From Oscillospiraceae bacterium (GTDB taxonomy: Bacteria; Bacillota; Clostridia; Oscillospirales; Ruminococcaceae): a stretch of 8,686 nt of DNA. The notes under the pieces are model-generated. The model was not told the DNA's origin and made no database searches. It was given only the letters and a program-made list of their open reading frames with translations. The stretch spans positions 1-8,686 of the forward strand of contig JAQXNQ010000108.1 in assembly GCA_029098085.1 (NCBI GenBank), read 5' to 3'. A program made the translations under genes and the position numbers. Each line of letters opens with the position of its first letter. Position 1 is the stretch's first letter. Below are positions 1 to 5,243 of this stretch, in pieces.

Positions 1-1250
1 TCCGGATAAATGTCCTCCAGCGAATACCAGGACGGCTGATCCGGCTCCCGGTTCAGCCACCGGCCGTCGGTGAAATCCGGAATGGCGACGGGCATGCCGC
101 CCATGGCGGCGGAGTCCTCGCTGAGGCAGCCGATGGACATCCAGGCCGCCGCATCGTACACATCGATGGGAGGCTTGGCCTGCTTCTGGATCACCTCCAC
201 AAAGGCCCGGAGGGTCAGGTAGTCCAGACCGCCGTGATCGCCGCGCATGCCGAATTTTTCATAGGCCTTCCACAGCGGGTGGCGGTACTGCTCAAACCAG
301 CGCTTGTCGGATTCCCAGTCGCCTTCGCCCCACTGGTTGGCGGGGCTTTCGCCCTCGATGTACATGAAGTGGCCCAGCTCCCTCCAGACGCCCTTCGAGC
401 CCTGAATCCGGAGATCCTGGTTGTAGGGGTGGGGCGTGGTGCAGTCGTGGGTCAGCTGGATCATCTCACCGTTGGCGCAGCGGATCATGACCCCGGCAAT
501 GTCGCCCTGGGCGATCCGCTGATTGCAGAGATCCGGCCGGTCAGCCCGGTGGGTCAGCATCCATTCATGGAGCCCCACCGCCTTGGTAGTCATGGCCGTC
601 AGGGAGACCATCCGGTTGCCCCGGTTGATGCCCAGCGCCTTGGCCAGCAGACCCAACTCGTGGGTGGGGTAGATCTCGCCGTTGCGGTGGAAGAAATTCC
701 GCTGGCGGTAGTGGCGGTAGATGTCTCCGTTGCCGATTTCGTCCCGGAGGTCGTGCTGATATCCGCCGGAAGCGTACACCAGCTCGCCGAATACGCCCTT
801 GCGGATCATGTTCAGCAGGGTCAGGGTCTGATCATCATAGCACTGATTCTCCAGGAACATGAAGATCCGGCCGGTATCCTCCACCGTGCGGACCAGATCC
901 CAGCATTCCTGTACCGAAGAGGCGGGGCAGACCTCGATGGCCGCGTCCTTGCCGCAGCGCATGGCGTCAATGGCGATGCGGGCATGGGTGGACCAGTCGG
1001 TCATGACCACCACGGCGTCCAGCCCCTCCAACCGGTTCAGCTCCCGGTAGTTTTCAGTTCCGAAGCATGTTTTACCCCGGGCCTTCTGCACCATTTCGAT
1101 GCCGGCTGCCACCCGGTCGGGATAGACGTCACAGACGGCGTCGATTTCCACATCGGGCATGTCCAGCAGAGTCTCCATCTGACCGCAGCCGCGGCCGCCA
1201 AGGCCGACAATGCCCAGATGAATCGTGCGCCCGGTTTCTCCGAATTTCAT
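1..1250 (-). CDS. Gfo/Idh/MocA-family protein, GH109-like (NAD-dependent glycosidase type), partial at C-terminus
   Basis: Reading the minus strand from ATG at 1250-1248 gives 416 uninterrupted codons with no stop before the window edge. The N-terminus has a Rossmann dinucleotide-binding motif (G16-L-G18-G19-R-G21 after strand IHLGIVG) and an acidic D41 ending the second strand. The middle matches what I recall of the GH109 branch rather than ordinary sugar dehydrogenases: E106-V-C-P-A, ECW at 115-117, E134-N-Q-C-Y, GGYQHDLR at 162-169 and YPTHELG at 194-200, followed by INRGNR. GH109 enzymes hydrolyse alpha-N-acetylgalactosaminides, and some relatives other glycosides, through a transient NAD+ oxidation-elimination cycle, usually with about 440-460 residues, so little is missing. 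The usual EKP motif of MocA dehydrogenases is replaced by EVCPA. No signal peptide is visible, so it is probably cytosolic. The start is fixed by AGGAGG 7 nt upstream. The real substrate is unknown; a plain oxidoreductase or epimerase is the alternative. Confidence 0.85.
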   Translation of the reverse strand, partial: MKFGETGRTIHLGIVGLGGRGCGQMETLLDMPDVEIDAVCDVYPDRVAAGIEMVQKARGKTCFGTENYRELNRLEGLDAVVVMTDWSTHARIAIDAMRCGKDAAIEVCPASSVQECWDLVRTVEDTGRIFMFLENQCYDDQTLTLLNMIRKGVFGELVYASGGYQHDLRDEIGNGDIYRHYRQRNFFHRNGEIYPTHELGLLAKALGINRGNRMVSLTAMTTKAVGLHEWMLTHRADRPDLCNQRIAQGDIAGVMIRCANGEMIQLTHDCTTPHPYNQDLRIQGSKGVWRELGHFMYIEGESPANQWGEGDWESDKRWFEQYRHPLWKAYEKFGMRGDHGGLDYLTLRAFVEVIQKQAKPPIDVYDAAAWMSIGCLSEDSAAMGGMPVAIPDFTDGRWLNREPDQPSWYSLEDIYP

Positions 1251-1687
1251 TATGATTCCTCCTGTTCTGAACGTGATGGTGCACCGCAGCAGATCGCCAC
1301 TGCCCGGTCATCCCAGTATTCATCCGCGTGAACCTTGCGGGAATTCCAGCCGAACAGCTCGGTGATGCAGCGGCAGTTGTCGTTGACCGCTTCAAAGCAG
1401 ATACCCCGCTGGCTGCACCAGTCCAGGGCAGCCTCCAGATCCTCGCATTCCCGGCAGGTCCACAGCACCAGTAAAACGCCGAGCCGCTGCAGCAGAAGCA
1501 GAACATCCAGCAGCGTCCGGTTTTCCGGTCCGAAGTCCGGCCAGCGGTTTTCGCAGAGGGTGCCGTCAAAATCAACGGCGATGATGGTGGGCCGTTCCCC
1601 GGAGGAAACAAGCGCCTTCAGCTGCTTTTCCTCCATCGAGTCCGGGCCGGCCGCTGCGGCGCGCAGGGCCAGGGGCAGAATACTCAT
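1250..1687 (-). CDS. Small HAD-superfamily hydrolase-like protein (BT0820/phosphatase-like), cysteine-rich
   Basis: The 145-residue product carries HAD motif I as V38-D39-F40-D41-G42-T43, motif II as LWT (T77) followed by CRE, a candidate motif III lysine at K118 (SRKVHAD) and acidic motif IV residues D126-D127. The order and spacing resemble the small cap-less HAD phosphatases related to Bacteroides BT0820 (VDFDGT, LILWT-RE, a conserved lysine, then DDR). It could dephosphorylate a small phosphorylated metabolite, but the substrate cannot be read from sequence. About 33 residues precede motif I, more than in the compact relatives I recall. Nine cysteines occur in 145 residues (45, 78, 81, 91, 97, 105, 107, 133, 134). 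I start it at ATG 1687-1685, because AGGAGG sits 8 nt upstream; a GTG at 1696 overlaps that site. It overlaps the GH109-like gene by one base and is probably the first gene of that unit. Confidence 0.8.
   Translation of the reverse strand: MSILPLALRAAAAGPDSMEEKQLKALVSSGERPTIIAVDFDGTLCENRWPDFGPENRTLLDVLLLLQRLGVLLVLWTCRECEDLEAALDWCSQRGICFEAVNDNCRCITELFGWNSRKVHADEYWDDRAVAICCGAPSRSEQEES
1258..1263 (-). promoter_or_regulatory. Ribosome binding site inside the end of the HAD gene (translational coupling)
   Basis: AGGAGG on the minus strand lies within the last codons of the upstream HAD-like gene, 7 nt before the ATG of the GH109-like gene. The upstream stop and downstream start overlap as TAATG (1252-1248). 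A ribosome ending the first gene stands on the second gene's start site, so coupled translation with fixed stoichiometry is likely. Confidence 0.8.
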
Positions 1688-1695
1688 ACGATACA

Positions 1696-1701
1696 CCTCC
1701 T
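1696..1701 (-). promoter_or_regulatory. Ribosome binding site deciding the HAD gene start
   Basis: AGGAGG on the minus strand lies 8 nt before ATG 1687-1685. An in-frame GTG (1696-1694) would add three residues but shares its G with this site, so it cannot be the start served by it. Confidence 0.8.
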
Positions 1702-1774
1702 GCTTTCAGTTTATCACAAAGCGTCTTTTATGGATTTTATATTTGTACTTTGATACTTTTGCGCATCCCGCAGA

Positions 1775-1780
1775 GAGGAG
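1775..1780 (+). promoter_or_regulatory. Ribosome binding site deciding the AraC gene start
   Basis: GAGGAG lies 8 nt before ATG 1789 but only 2 nt before ATG 1783, so 1789 is the better start. A TTG at 1750 opens the same frame but lies in the AT-rich promoter zone and lacks a ribosome binding site. Confidence 0.7.
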
Positions 1781-1788
1781 AAATGGTC

Positions 1789-2649
1789 ATGACAGATGAG
1801 ATTGAGCTTCAGCTGGAGCAAACCGGTCTGCCGGAGATGCCTGAAATGGGACGGCTGCAGATCCGCAACGCCCAGAATCCCATGCAGACCGAGGTACACC
1901 CGGACCGGGTGGAGTTTCTGCTGCTCTGCTCCGGCTGCAAGCGGATGTGGCTGCGGGAAAGGTGCTACGATCTGCAGGGCGGAGATCTGCTGATCATTCT
2001 GCCCGGCGAGGAGCACGGGGCGGAGGATTTCATCCAGAACCGCTCGTCGCTGCTTTATCTGATGATGACGGTGCCCACCGAAGGGGACGGCTTCTGCATG
2101 CTCAGCGAATCGGAGCGGCAGGCTCTGTGGGAGCGGATCTGCCGCCTTCCGGCCAGACTGCAGGCGCCCTCCCAGGTTCGCCGGGGAATGGAGCGGCTGT
2201 TTGCCGCCCTGCAGCCGGAGGACTCCCTGCGGGCAGCGCGGCTGCGGGTTCGGCTGATGGAATTCCTGTTTCAGCTTCTGGACGCGGGGGAGGCACTGGG
2301 TGGCCGGCTGCCCAATCCCCTTCCGGCGGATATCAGCACGGTGATCCGGTATATCCGGGAGCGGCGGGACGAGATGCCGGACATTCCCCGGCTGGCCTCG
2401 CTGGTCAACCTTTCGGAATCCCGCTTCAAGCAGAAATTCAAGCAGGCCACCGGCATCCCTCCGGCGGAGTTCATCGTGCGGGAGAAGATCCGCGAGGCCG
2501 GGTTGCTGCTGCGGGACAACGGCAGGACGGTGACCTCCATCGCCATGGAGCTGGGCTTCAGCTCCAGCCAGCACTTTTCGGTGCTGTTCAAGAAATATGT
2601 GGGGGAATCGCCCGTTCAATACCGGAAAAACCATGAATTCGTACCGTAA
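1789..2649 (+). CDS. Soluble AraC-family transcriptional regulator with cupin-like sensor domain
   Basis: The 286-residue product has the usual two-domain size of sugar-responsive AraC regulators. The N-terminal part (about 1-90) looks like a cupin-type AraC binding domain, with the characteristic turn GGDLLIILPGEEHG at 64-77. The C-terminal part (about 182-283) is the double helix-turn-helix AraC domain: first helix pair around LASLVNLSESRFKQKFKQ, then the connecting helix, then SIAMELGFSSSQHFSVLFKK and the closing G-E-S-P-V-Q-Y-R motif. Such proteins bind a sugar or sugar derivative in the cytosol and activate or repress nearby promoters. It is divergent from the HAD/GH109 unit and just upstream of the membrane-bound regulator, so either set may be its target. 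No terminator follows it, so read-through into the next gene is possible. The ligand is unknown. Confidence 0.9.
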   Translation: MTDEIELQLEQTGLPEMPEMGRLQIRNAQNPMQTEVHPDRVEFLLLCSGCKRMWLRERCYDLQGGDLLIILPGEEHGAEDFIQNRSSLLYLMMTVPTEGDGFCMLSESERQALWERICRLPARLQAPSQVRRGMERLFAALQPEDSLRAARLRVRLMEFLFQLLDAGEALGGRLPNPLPADISTVIRYIRERRDEMPDIPRLASLVNLSESRFKQKFKQATGIPPAEFIVREKIREAGLLLRDNGRTVTSIAMELGFSSSQHFSVLFKKYVGESPVQYRKNHEFVP

Positions 2650-2661
2650 TACCTTTGAGGG

Positions 2662-2690
2662 TGTAAAGAGGGATTTATCTGTGCTACTAT
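2662..2690 (+). promoter_or_regulatory. Putative extended -10 promoter of the membrane-bound regulator gene
   Basis: TGC-TACTAT at 2682-2690 matches an extended -10 element (TGn plus 5 of 6 bases of TATAAT). A weak -35, TGTAAA at 2662-2667, sits 17 bp upstream. It lies 79 bp before the start codon, giving a leader of about 70 nt. The AT-rich patch in a GC-rich gap supports it; no transcript data are available. Confidence 0.5.
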
Positions 2691-2724
2691 AAAGGAGGAA
2701 GATCCGGTTCAGGCGGGTCCGCTG

Positions 2725-2740
2725 TCCGGGCACACCCGGA
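2725..2740 (+). other. Perfect hairpin in the leader of the membrane-bound regulator gene
   Basis: TCCGGG-CACA-CCCGGA forms a 6-bp GC-rich stem with a 4-nt loop, 28 nt before the ATG. No U-run follows, so it is not an intrinsic terminator for the upstream araC gene. It could stabilise the mRNA or affect translation, but may be incidental in GC-rich DNA. Confidence 0.4.
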
Positions 2741-2768
2741 GGCCCCGTCACAGAAAAGGAGCAAGATC

Positions 2769-5006
2769 ATGAAATGGTTTTCCAGGAGGCCGTTTACGGC
2801 GCTGCTGGTTTCAATGGCATTGGTGGCATTCCTGCCGCTCCTGCTGAATAATCTCTTCTATATCCGATTCCGCAGTACGGTGCTGGAGCAGCAGAAGTCC
2901 CTTGCGGAGGAGTCCCTGCGGTTCAGCGTCCAGCAGATCGACCGCACGCTGCTGGAGCTGACCACCCTCAGCATGGAGCTGGGGGACGAGCTGGAGCGGG
3001 TGGAGGTTCCGCCTGAAAAGGAGATGGACGCCGCCTCCAGAATGCGTCTTCTGGACGTTTCCAAGTCCCTTCGCGGGGCGGTGGAGAAGAGCTCGGAGTA
3101 TGTCAGCGCCCTCTACCTGTATTCGGCTGGATCCGGCCGGGCCGTGGGCAGCGACGGCGTGTACGGTGAGAATATGGTCTACCGGAAGTTTTACCGGAGC
3201 AGCGGTATCCCGCAGGCTTCTGTCGGGCAGCTGCACCGGATTTACTCCCACGGGCAGCTGATTCCGCTGGATGACAGCAGCATGGCCTTTGTCCGGACCG
3301 TTTCCCGGGGAGAGGACGGCCTGCCCAGGGGACAGCTGGTGATCCTGCTGAAGCGCAGCTTTTACAGTGAGCTCATCGATAAGGCCAATGTGGAGGGCGG
3401 CGTTTTTCTGCTGCTGGATGGGGACGGCGGGATTCTGGCCGTCAGCAACAAGACCGGCGTTTTGCTGGATGAGGAGGAGCTCAGCCGCATCGCCTGCCAG
3501 GAAGACGAGGATTTCCGCCTGCAGGGGGAGCAGGCCATGCTCTACACCCTCCGTTCCCGCACCAGCGGGTATCGGATTCGGGCGGTGATTCCCTATTCCC
3601 GGCTGCTCAGCACCAGCCGGGAGATGCAGCAGTATTACTGGATTCTGCTGGCGGCCTCGGTGACGCTGGGGCTGACCCTGGCCGTGGTGCTCAGCCGCCG
3701 CAGCGTCATGCCGCTGAACCGCATCATTACTTATATAGAAGAGCATTACGGAACCGACCCGTCGGGCACCCAGGGCCTGGAGCAGATCAAAAACGCCGTG
3801 GACTCTCTGCTGGATCAGCGGCGCACCGCCCGGGAGCAGCTGCAGCAGTATGAGACGGTCATCGCCCGCAACAGCCTGCGGGCGGCGCTGCGGGGCCGAC
3901 TGACGGAGGGAGACGGCTTTCGGATGCCGTCCGGCTGCCGGTATGCGGTGGTCTGCTTTTCCGCCCAGGTTCCGTCGGACAGGGCGGGGGAATGGATCGC
4001 GGCCTCCCGGCAGGCGCTGCCGCCGGGGTGCTTCTGCCGCAATGTGCTGCTGGACGGAAGTGTGGTCGAAGTCCTCGGCGAAGCCCGCGCCGATTTCGGC
4101 GAGGAAAGGGTGGAGGCGCTGCTGACGGCCCAGCTGGAATGGCTGGATCAGCAAAGCCCCCTTAGCTTTAACGCCGCCTTCAGCTCGGTCTGTGCGGATC
4201 CGCAGGAGCTGGAGCGGGCCTATGGCGAAGCCTGCATGGCCATGGCGTTTTCCCGTACCGGAACCGATGTTGCCATCACCAGCTTTTCCAACTGCGCCTT
4301 CAAGCCGGCCTTTTTCCTGCGGGACTGGCATCATCTGGATAAGCAGCTGCTGTTCGCCAGGCTGATCGGGGACAAAAAGTTCAGCGAAGCCGCCCAGCTG
4401 CTGCCCAGCCTGTTTCCGGCGGAATTCCTGGAGGAGTATTTCCCCGAATCGGATATTTCCACCCTGCATCTGTCCTCCCTGAAGTATCAGTTCATTCACG
4501 ATCTGGACATCGTCAGCGATGCCGCCGGAATGGATGACGAAACCTGGAACCGGCTGCTGCAGGAGCTGATCTACTGCAAGACCCATCGCAGGCTCTATAA
4601 AATGATGGAACGCCTGCTTGCCGAGCTGGCCCAGGGACAGAGCCGGGAGCCGGAGCCGTCGGAGGACGGCCGGATCGGCGAGATCCGCCAGTATATCAGC
4701 CAGCACTCCGACGATCCGCTGCTGAGCGTTTCCTCGGTGGCCGAGGCCTTCGGCATGTCCGCCAACAGCCTGTCCCAGCTGTTCAGCCGCAAATCGGATC
4801 GGGGCGTGCTGGACTGCATCCACGACGCCCGGATGAAAAAGGCCGGGGAGCTGCTGCGGGGCTGTCAGAATATGACAATTCAGGATGTGTCAGCTCAGGT
4901 GGGCTACACCAGCATTCTGACCTTCAACCGCAAGTTCAAGGCCTATTACCGGCAGACCCCCAGCGATTACCGCAAGGGCCGTCCGTCGGATGACGCACAG
5001 CCTTAA
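2769..5006 (+). CDS. Membrane-bound AraC-family regulator (YesN-like, extracellular sensor plus AraC output)
   Basis: The 745-residue protein has a short basic N-terminus, a membrane segment at about 9-29, an extracellular region at about 30-288 of Cache-like size, a second membrane segment at about 290-311 (ILLAASVTLGLTLAVVL) and a long cytoplasmic part. The cytoplasmic stretch near 460-495 (FSSVCADPQELERAYGEA) resembles the degenerate GGDEF/CdaR-like linker region common in this family. The last 110 residues (636-745) are an AraC double helix-turn-helix: SVAEAFGMSANSLSQLFSRK, then TIQDVSAQVGYTSILTFNRKFK and the closing Q-T-P-S-D-Y-R motif. Domain order and length match regulators found beside LplB/YtcP importers in Paenibacillus and Clostridia, where they act in one polypeptide without a separate histidine kinase. 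AAGGAG lies 7 nt before the start, and a strong terminator follows 22 nt after the stop. Its likely target is the binding-protein promoter immediately downstream. Confidence 0.9.
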   Translation: MKWFSRRPFTALLVSMALVAFLPLLLNNLFYIRFRSTVLEQQKSLAEESLRFSVQQIDRTLLELTTLSMELGDELERVEVPPEKEMDAASRMRLLDVSKSLRGAVEKSSEYVSALYLYSAGSGRAVGSDGVYGENMVYRKFYRSSGIPQASVGQLHRIYSHGQLIPLDDSSMAFVRTVSRGEDGLPRGQLVILLKRSFYSELIDKANVEGGVFLLLDGDGGILAVSNKTGVLLDEEELSRIACQEDEDFRLQGEQAMLYTLRSRTSGYRIRAVIPYSRLLSTSREMQQYYWILLAASVTLGLTLAVVLSRRSVMPLNRIITYIEEHYGTDPSGTQGLEQIKNAVDSLLDQRRTAREQLQQYETVIARNSLRAALRGRLTEGDGFRMPSGCRYAVVCFSAQVPSDRAGEWIAASRQALPPGCFCRNVLLDGSVVEVLGEARADFGEERVEALLTAQLEWLDQQSPLSFNAAFSSVCADPQELERAYGEACMAMAFSRTGTDVAITSFSNCAFKPAFFLRDWHHLDKQLLFARLIGDKKFSEAAQLLPSLFPAEFLEEYFPESDISTLHLSSLKYQFIHDLDIVSDAAGMDDETWNRLLQELIYCKTHRRLYKMMERLLAELAQGQSREPEPSEDGRIGEIRQYISQHSDDPLLSVSSVAEAFGMSANSLSQLFSRKSDRGVLDCIHDARMKKAGELLRGCQNMTIQDVSAQVGYTSILTFNRKFKAYYRQTPSDYRKGRPSDDAQP

Positions 5007-5027
5007 CCATGCTTTATACTGCCGTCG

Positions 5028-5062
5028 ACCCGGCCGGAAGAGGAATCTTCCGGCCGGGTTTT
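5028..5062 (+). terminator. Strong rho-independent terminator after the membrane-bound regulator gene
   Basis: CCCGGCCGGAAGA (5029-5041) pairs perfectly with TCTTCCGGCCGGG (5046-5058) around a GGAA tetraloop; A5028-T5059 can extend it to 14 bp. TTTT at 5059-5062 follows. It begins 22 nt after the stop codon and should insulate the importer operon from regulator transcription. Confidence 0.92.
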
Positions 5063-5065
5063 GCC

Positions 5066-5089
5066 TTTCCGGGTGTCTGTCACCGGAAA
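5066..5089. repeat. Interrupted palindrome upstream of the importer promoter
   Basis: TTTCCGGGTG (5066-5075), a 5-nt spacer TCTGT, and CACCGGAAA (5081-5089) are complementary over 9 bp with one bulged G. No T-run follows, so it is not a second terminator. Lying about 80-100 bp before the predicted transcription start, it is better explained as a candidate operator or as extra RNA structure at the 3' end of the regulator transcript. Confidence 0.45.
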
Positions 5090-5092
5090 AAG

Positions 5093-5121
5093 CCGTCATT
5101 TTCTGACGGATAAAACCGTCA
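5093..5121. promoter_or_regulatory. Candidate operator: three alternating CCGTCA half-sites
   Basis: CCGTCA (5093-5098), its exact complement TGACGG (5104-5109) and CCGTCA again (5116-5121) are separated by 5 and 6 bp. Their centres are 11 and 12 bp apart, about one helical turn each, so all face the same side of DNA. The array ends 11 bp before the -35 hexamer, centred near -60 to -48, where AraC-type activators bind. The outer two sites form a direct repeat with a 23-bp period, close to the spacing of AraC-family repeats. Which of the two regulators binds is inference. Confidence 0.55.
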
Positions 5122-5132
5122 CAAACTGCGTA

Positions 5133-5160
5133 TTGCAAAAAAGTTATCCACATATATACT
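5133..5160 (+). promoter_or_regulatory. Sigma-A type promoter of the importer operon
   Basis: TTGCAA (5133-5138, 4 of 6 to TTGACA) and TATACT (5155-5160, 5 of 6 to TATAAT) are spaced 16 bp apart in an AT-rich patch. Transcription would start near 5167, leaving a leader of about 77 nt before the binding-protein ATG at 5244. The slightly short spacer and imperfect -35 agree with a promoter that needs an activator. Confidence 0.75.
5144..5152 (+). other. Perfect DnaA-box sequence inside the promoter spacer
   Basis: TTATCCACA matches the consensus high-affinity DnaA box exactly and sits between the -35 and -10 hexamers. A lone box is not an origin: no cluster of boxes, no dnaA or dnaN gene and no long AT-rich unwinding element are present. 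It may be a DnaA-responsive promoter or a chance match. Confidence 0.4.
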
Positions 5161-5168
5161 AAAATTAG

Positions 5169-5208
5169 TGATGATCATCAGCGCGGCGATCCGTCGACCA
5201 GTCGCCGC
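5169..5208 (+). promoter_or_regulatory. Structured 5' leader of the importer mRNA: palindrome plus stem-loop
   Basis: TGATGATCATCA (5169-5180) is a perfect 12-bp palindrome starting at about +3, a typical place for a repressor operator. Immediately after it, GCGGCGA (5183-5189) pairs with TCGCCGC (5202-5208) around a 12-nt loop containing GTCGAC. The ribosome binding site AAAGGAGG (5228-5235) lies 19 nt beyond the stem and stays free. No known riboswitch class is recognised. Confidence 0.45.
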
Positions 5209-5243
5209 CAATCGACCCGACAGAATCAAAGGAGGCATTCCAG

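Larger units (their letters stand above)
1688..1788. promoter_or_regulatory. AT-rich divergent intergenic region between HAD and AraC genes
   Basis: This 101-bp stretch must hold promoters for both the minus-strand HAD/GH109 unit and the plus-strand araC-type gene. It is clearly AT-rich at 1702-1760, unlike the flanking genes. Candidate -10 hexamers exist (plus strand TATATT at 1738-1743 and GATACT at 1752-1757; minus strand TATAAA and TGTGATAAA), but none has a convincing -35 partner at 16-18 bp, which fits activator-dependent promoters. A short direct repeat, TACTTT at 1746-1751 and 1755-1760 in a 9-bp period, could be a regulator contact. Exact promoter positions are not certain. Confidence 0.4.

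Noticed and set aside
234..1331. Plus-strand open frame of 365 codons opposite the GH109-like gene
   Set aside because: The minus strand has a Rossmann motif and GH109 motifs with a good start site; the plus frame spans the HAD/GH109 junction and shows no domain.
2725..2740. Hairpin as a terminator for the soluble araC gene
   Set aside because: The 6-bp stem is followed by a GC-rich stretch, not a T-run, and it lies downstream of a better-supported promoter.
2811..4823. Minus-strand open frame of 670 codons opposite the membrane-bound regulator
   Set aside because: Its product is low-complexity, rich in Q, H, G and P, with no family resemblance or ribosome binding site; the sense strand encodes a clear regulator. 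It reflects high third-position GC.
5144..5152. DnaA box as part of a replication origin
   Set aside because: A single box with no cluster, no unwinding element and no dnaA, dnaN or rep gene nearby cannot support an origin.
4890..5153. Minus-strand open frame of 87 codons across the terminator region
   Set aside because: It crosses a strong terminator hairpin and the operator array, lacks a ribosome binding site and shows no recognisable motif.
5022..5199. CCGTCGACC repeated at 5022-5030 and 5191-5199 as att-like direct repeats bracketing an insertion
   Set aside because: The 9-bp repeat contains a common GTCGAC palindrome, and the DNA between holds a terminator and promoter in their normal order, with no mobile gene.
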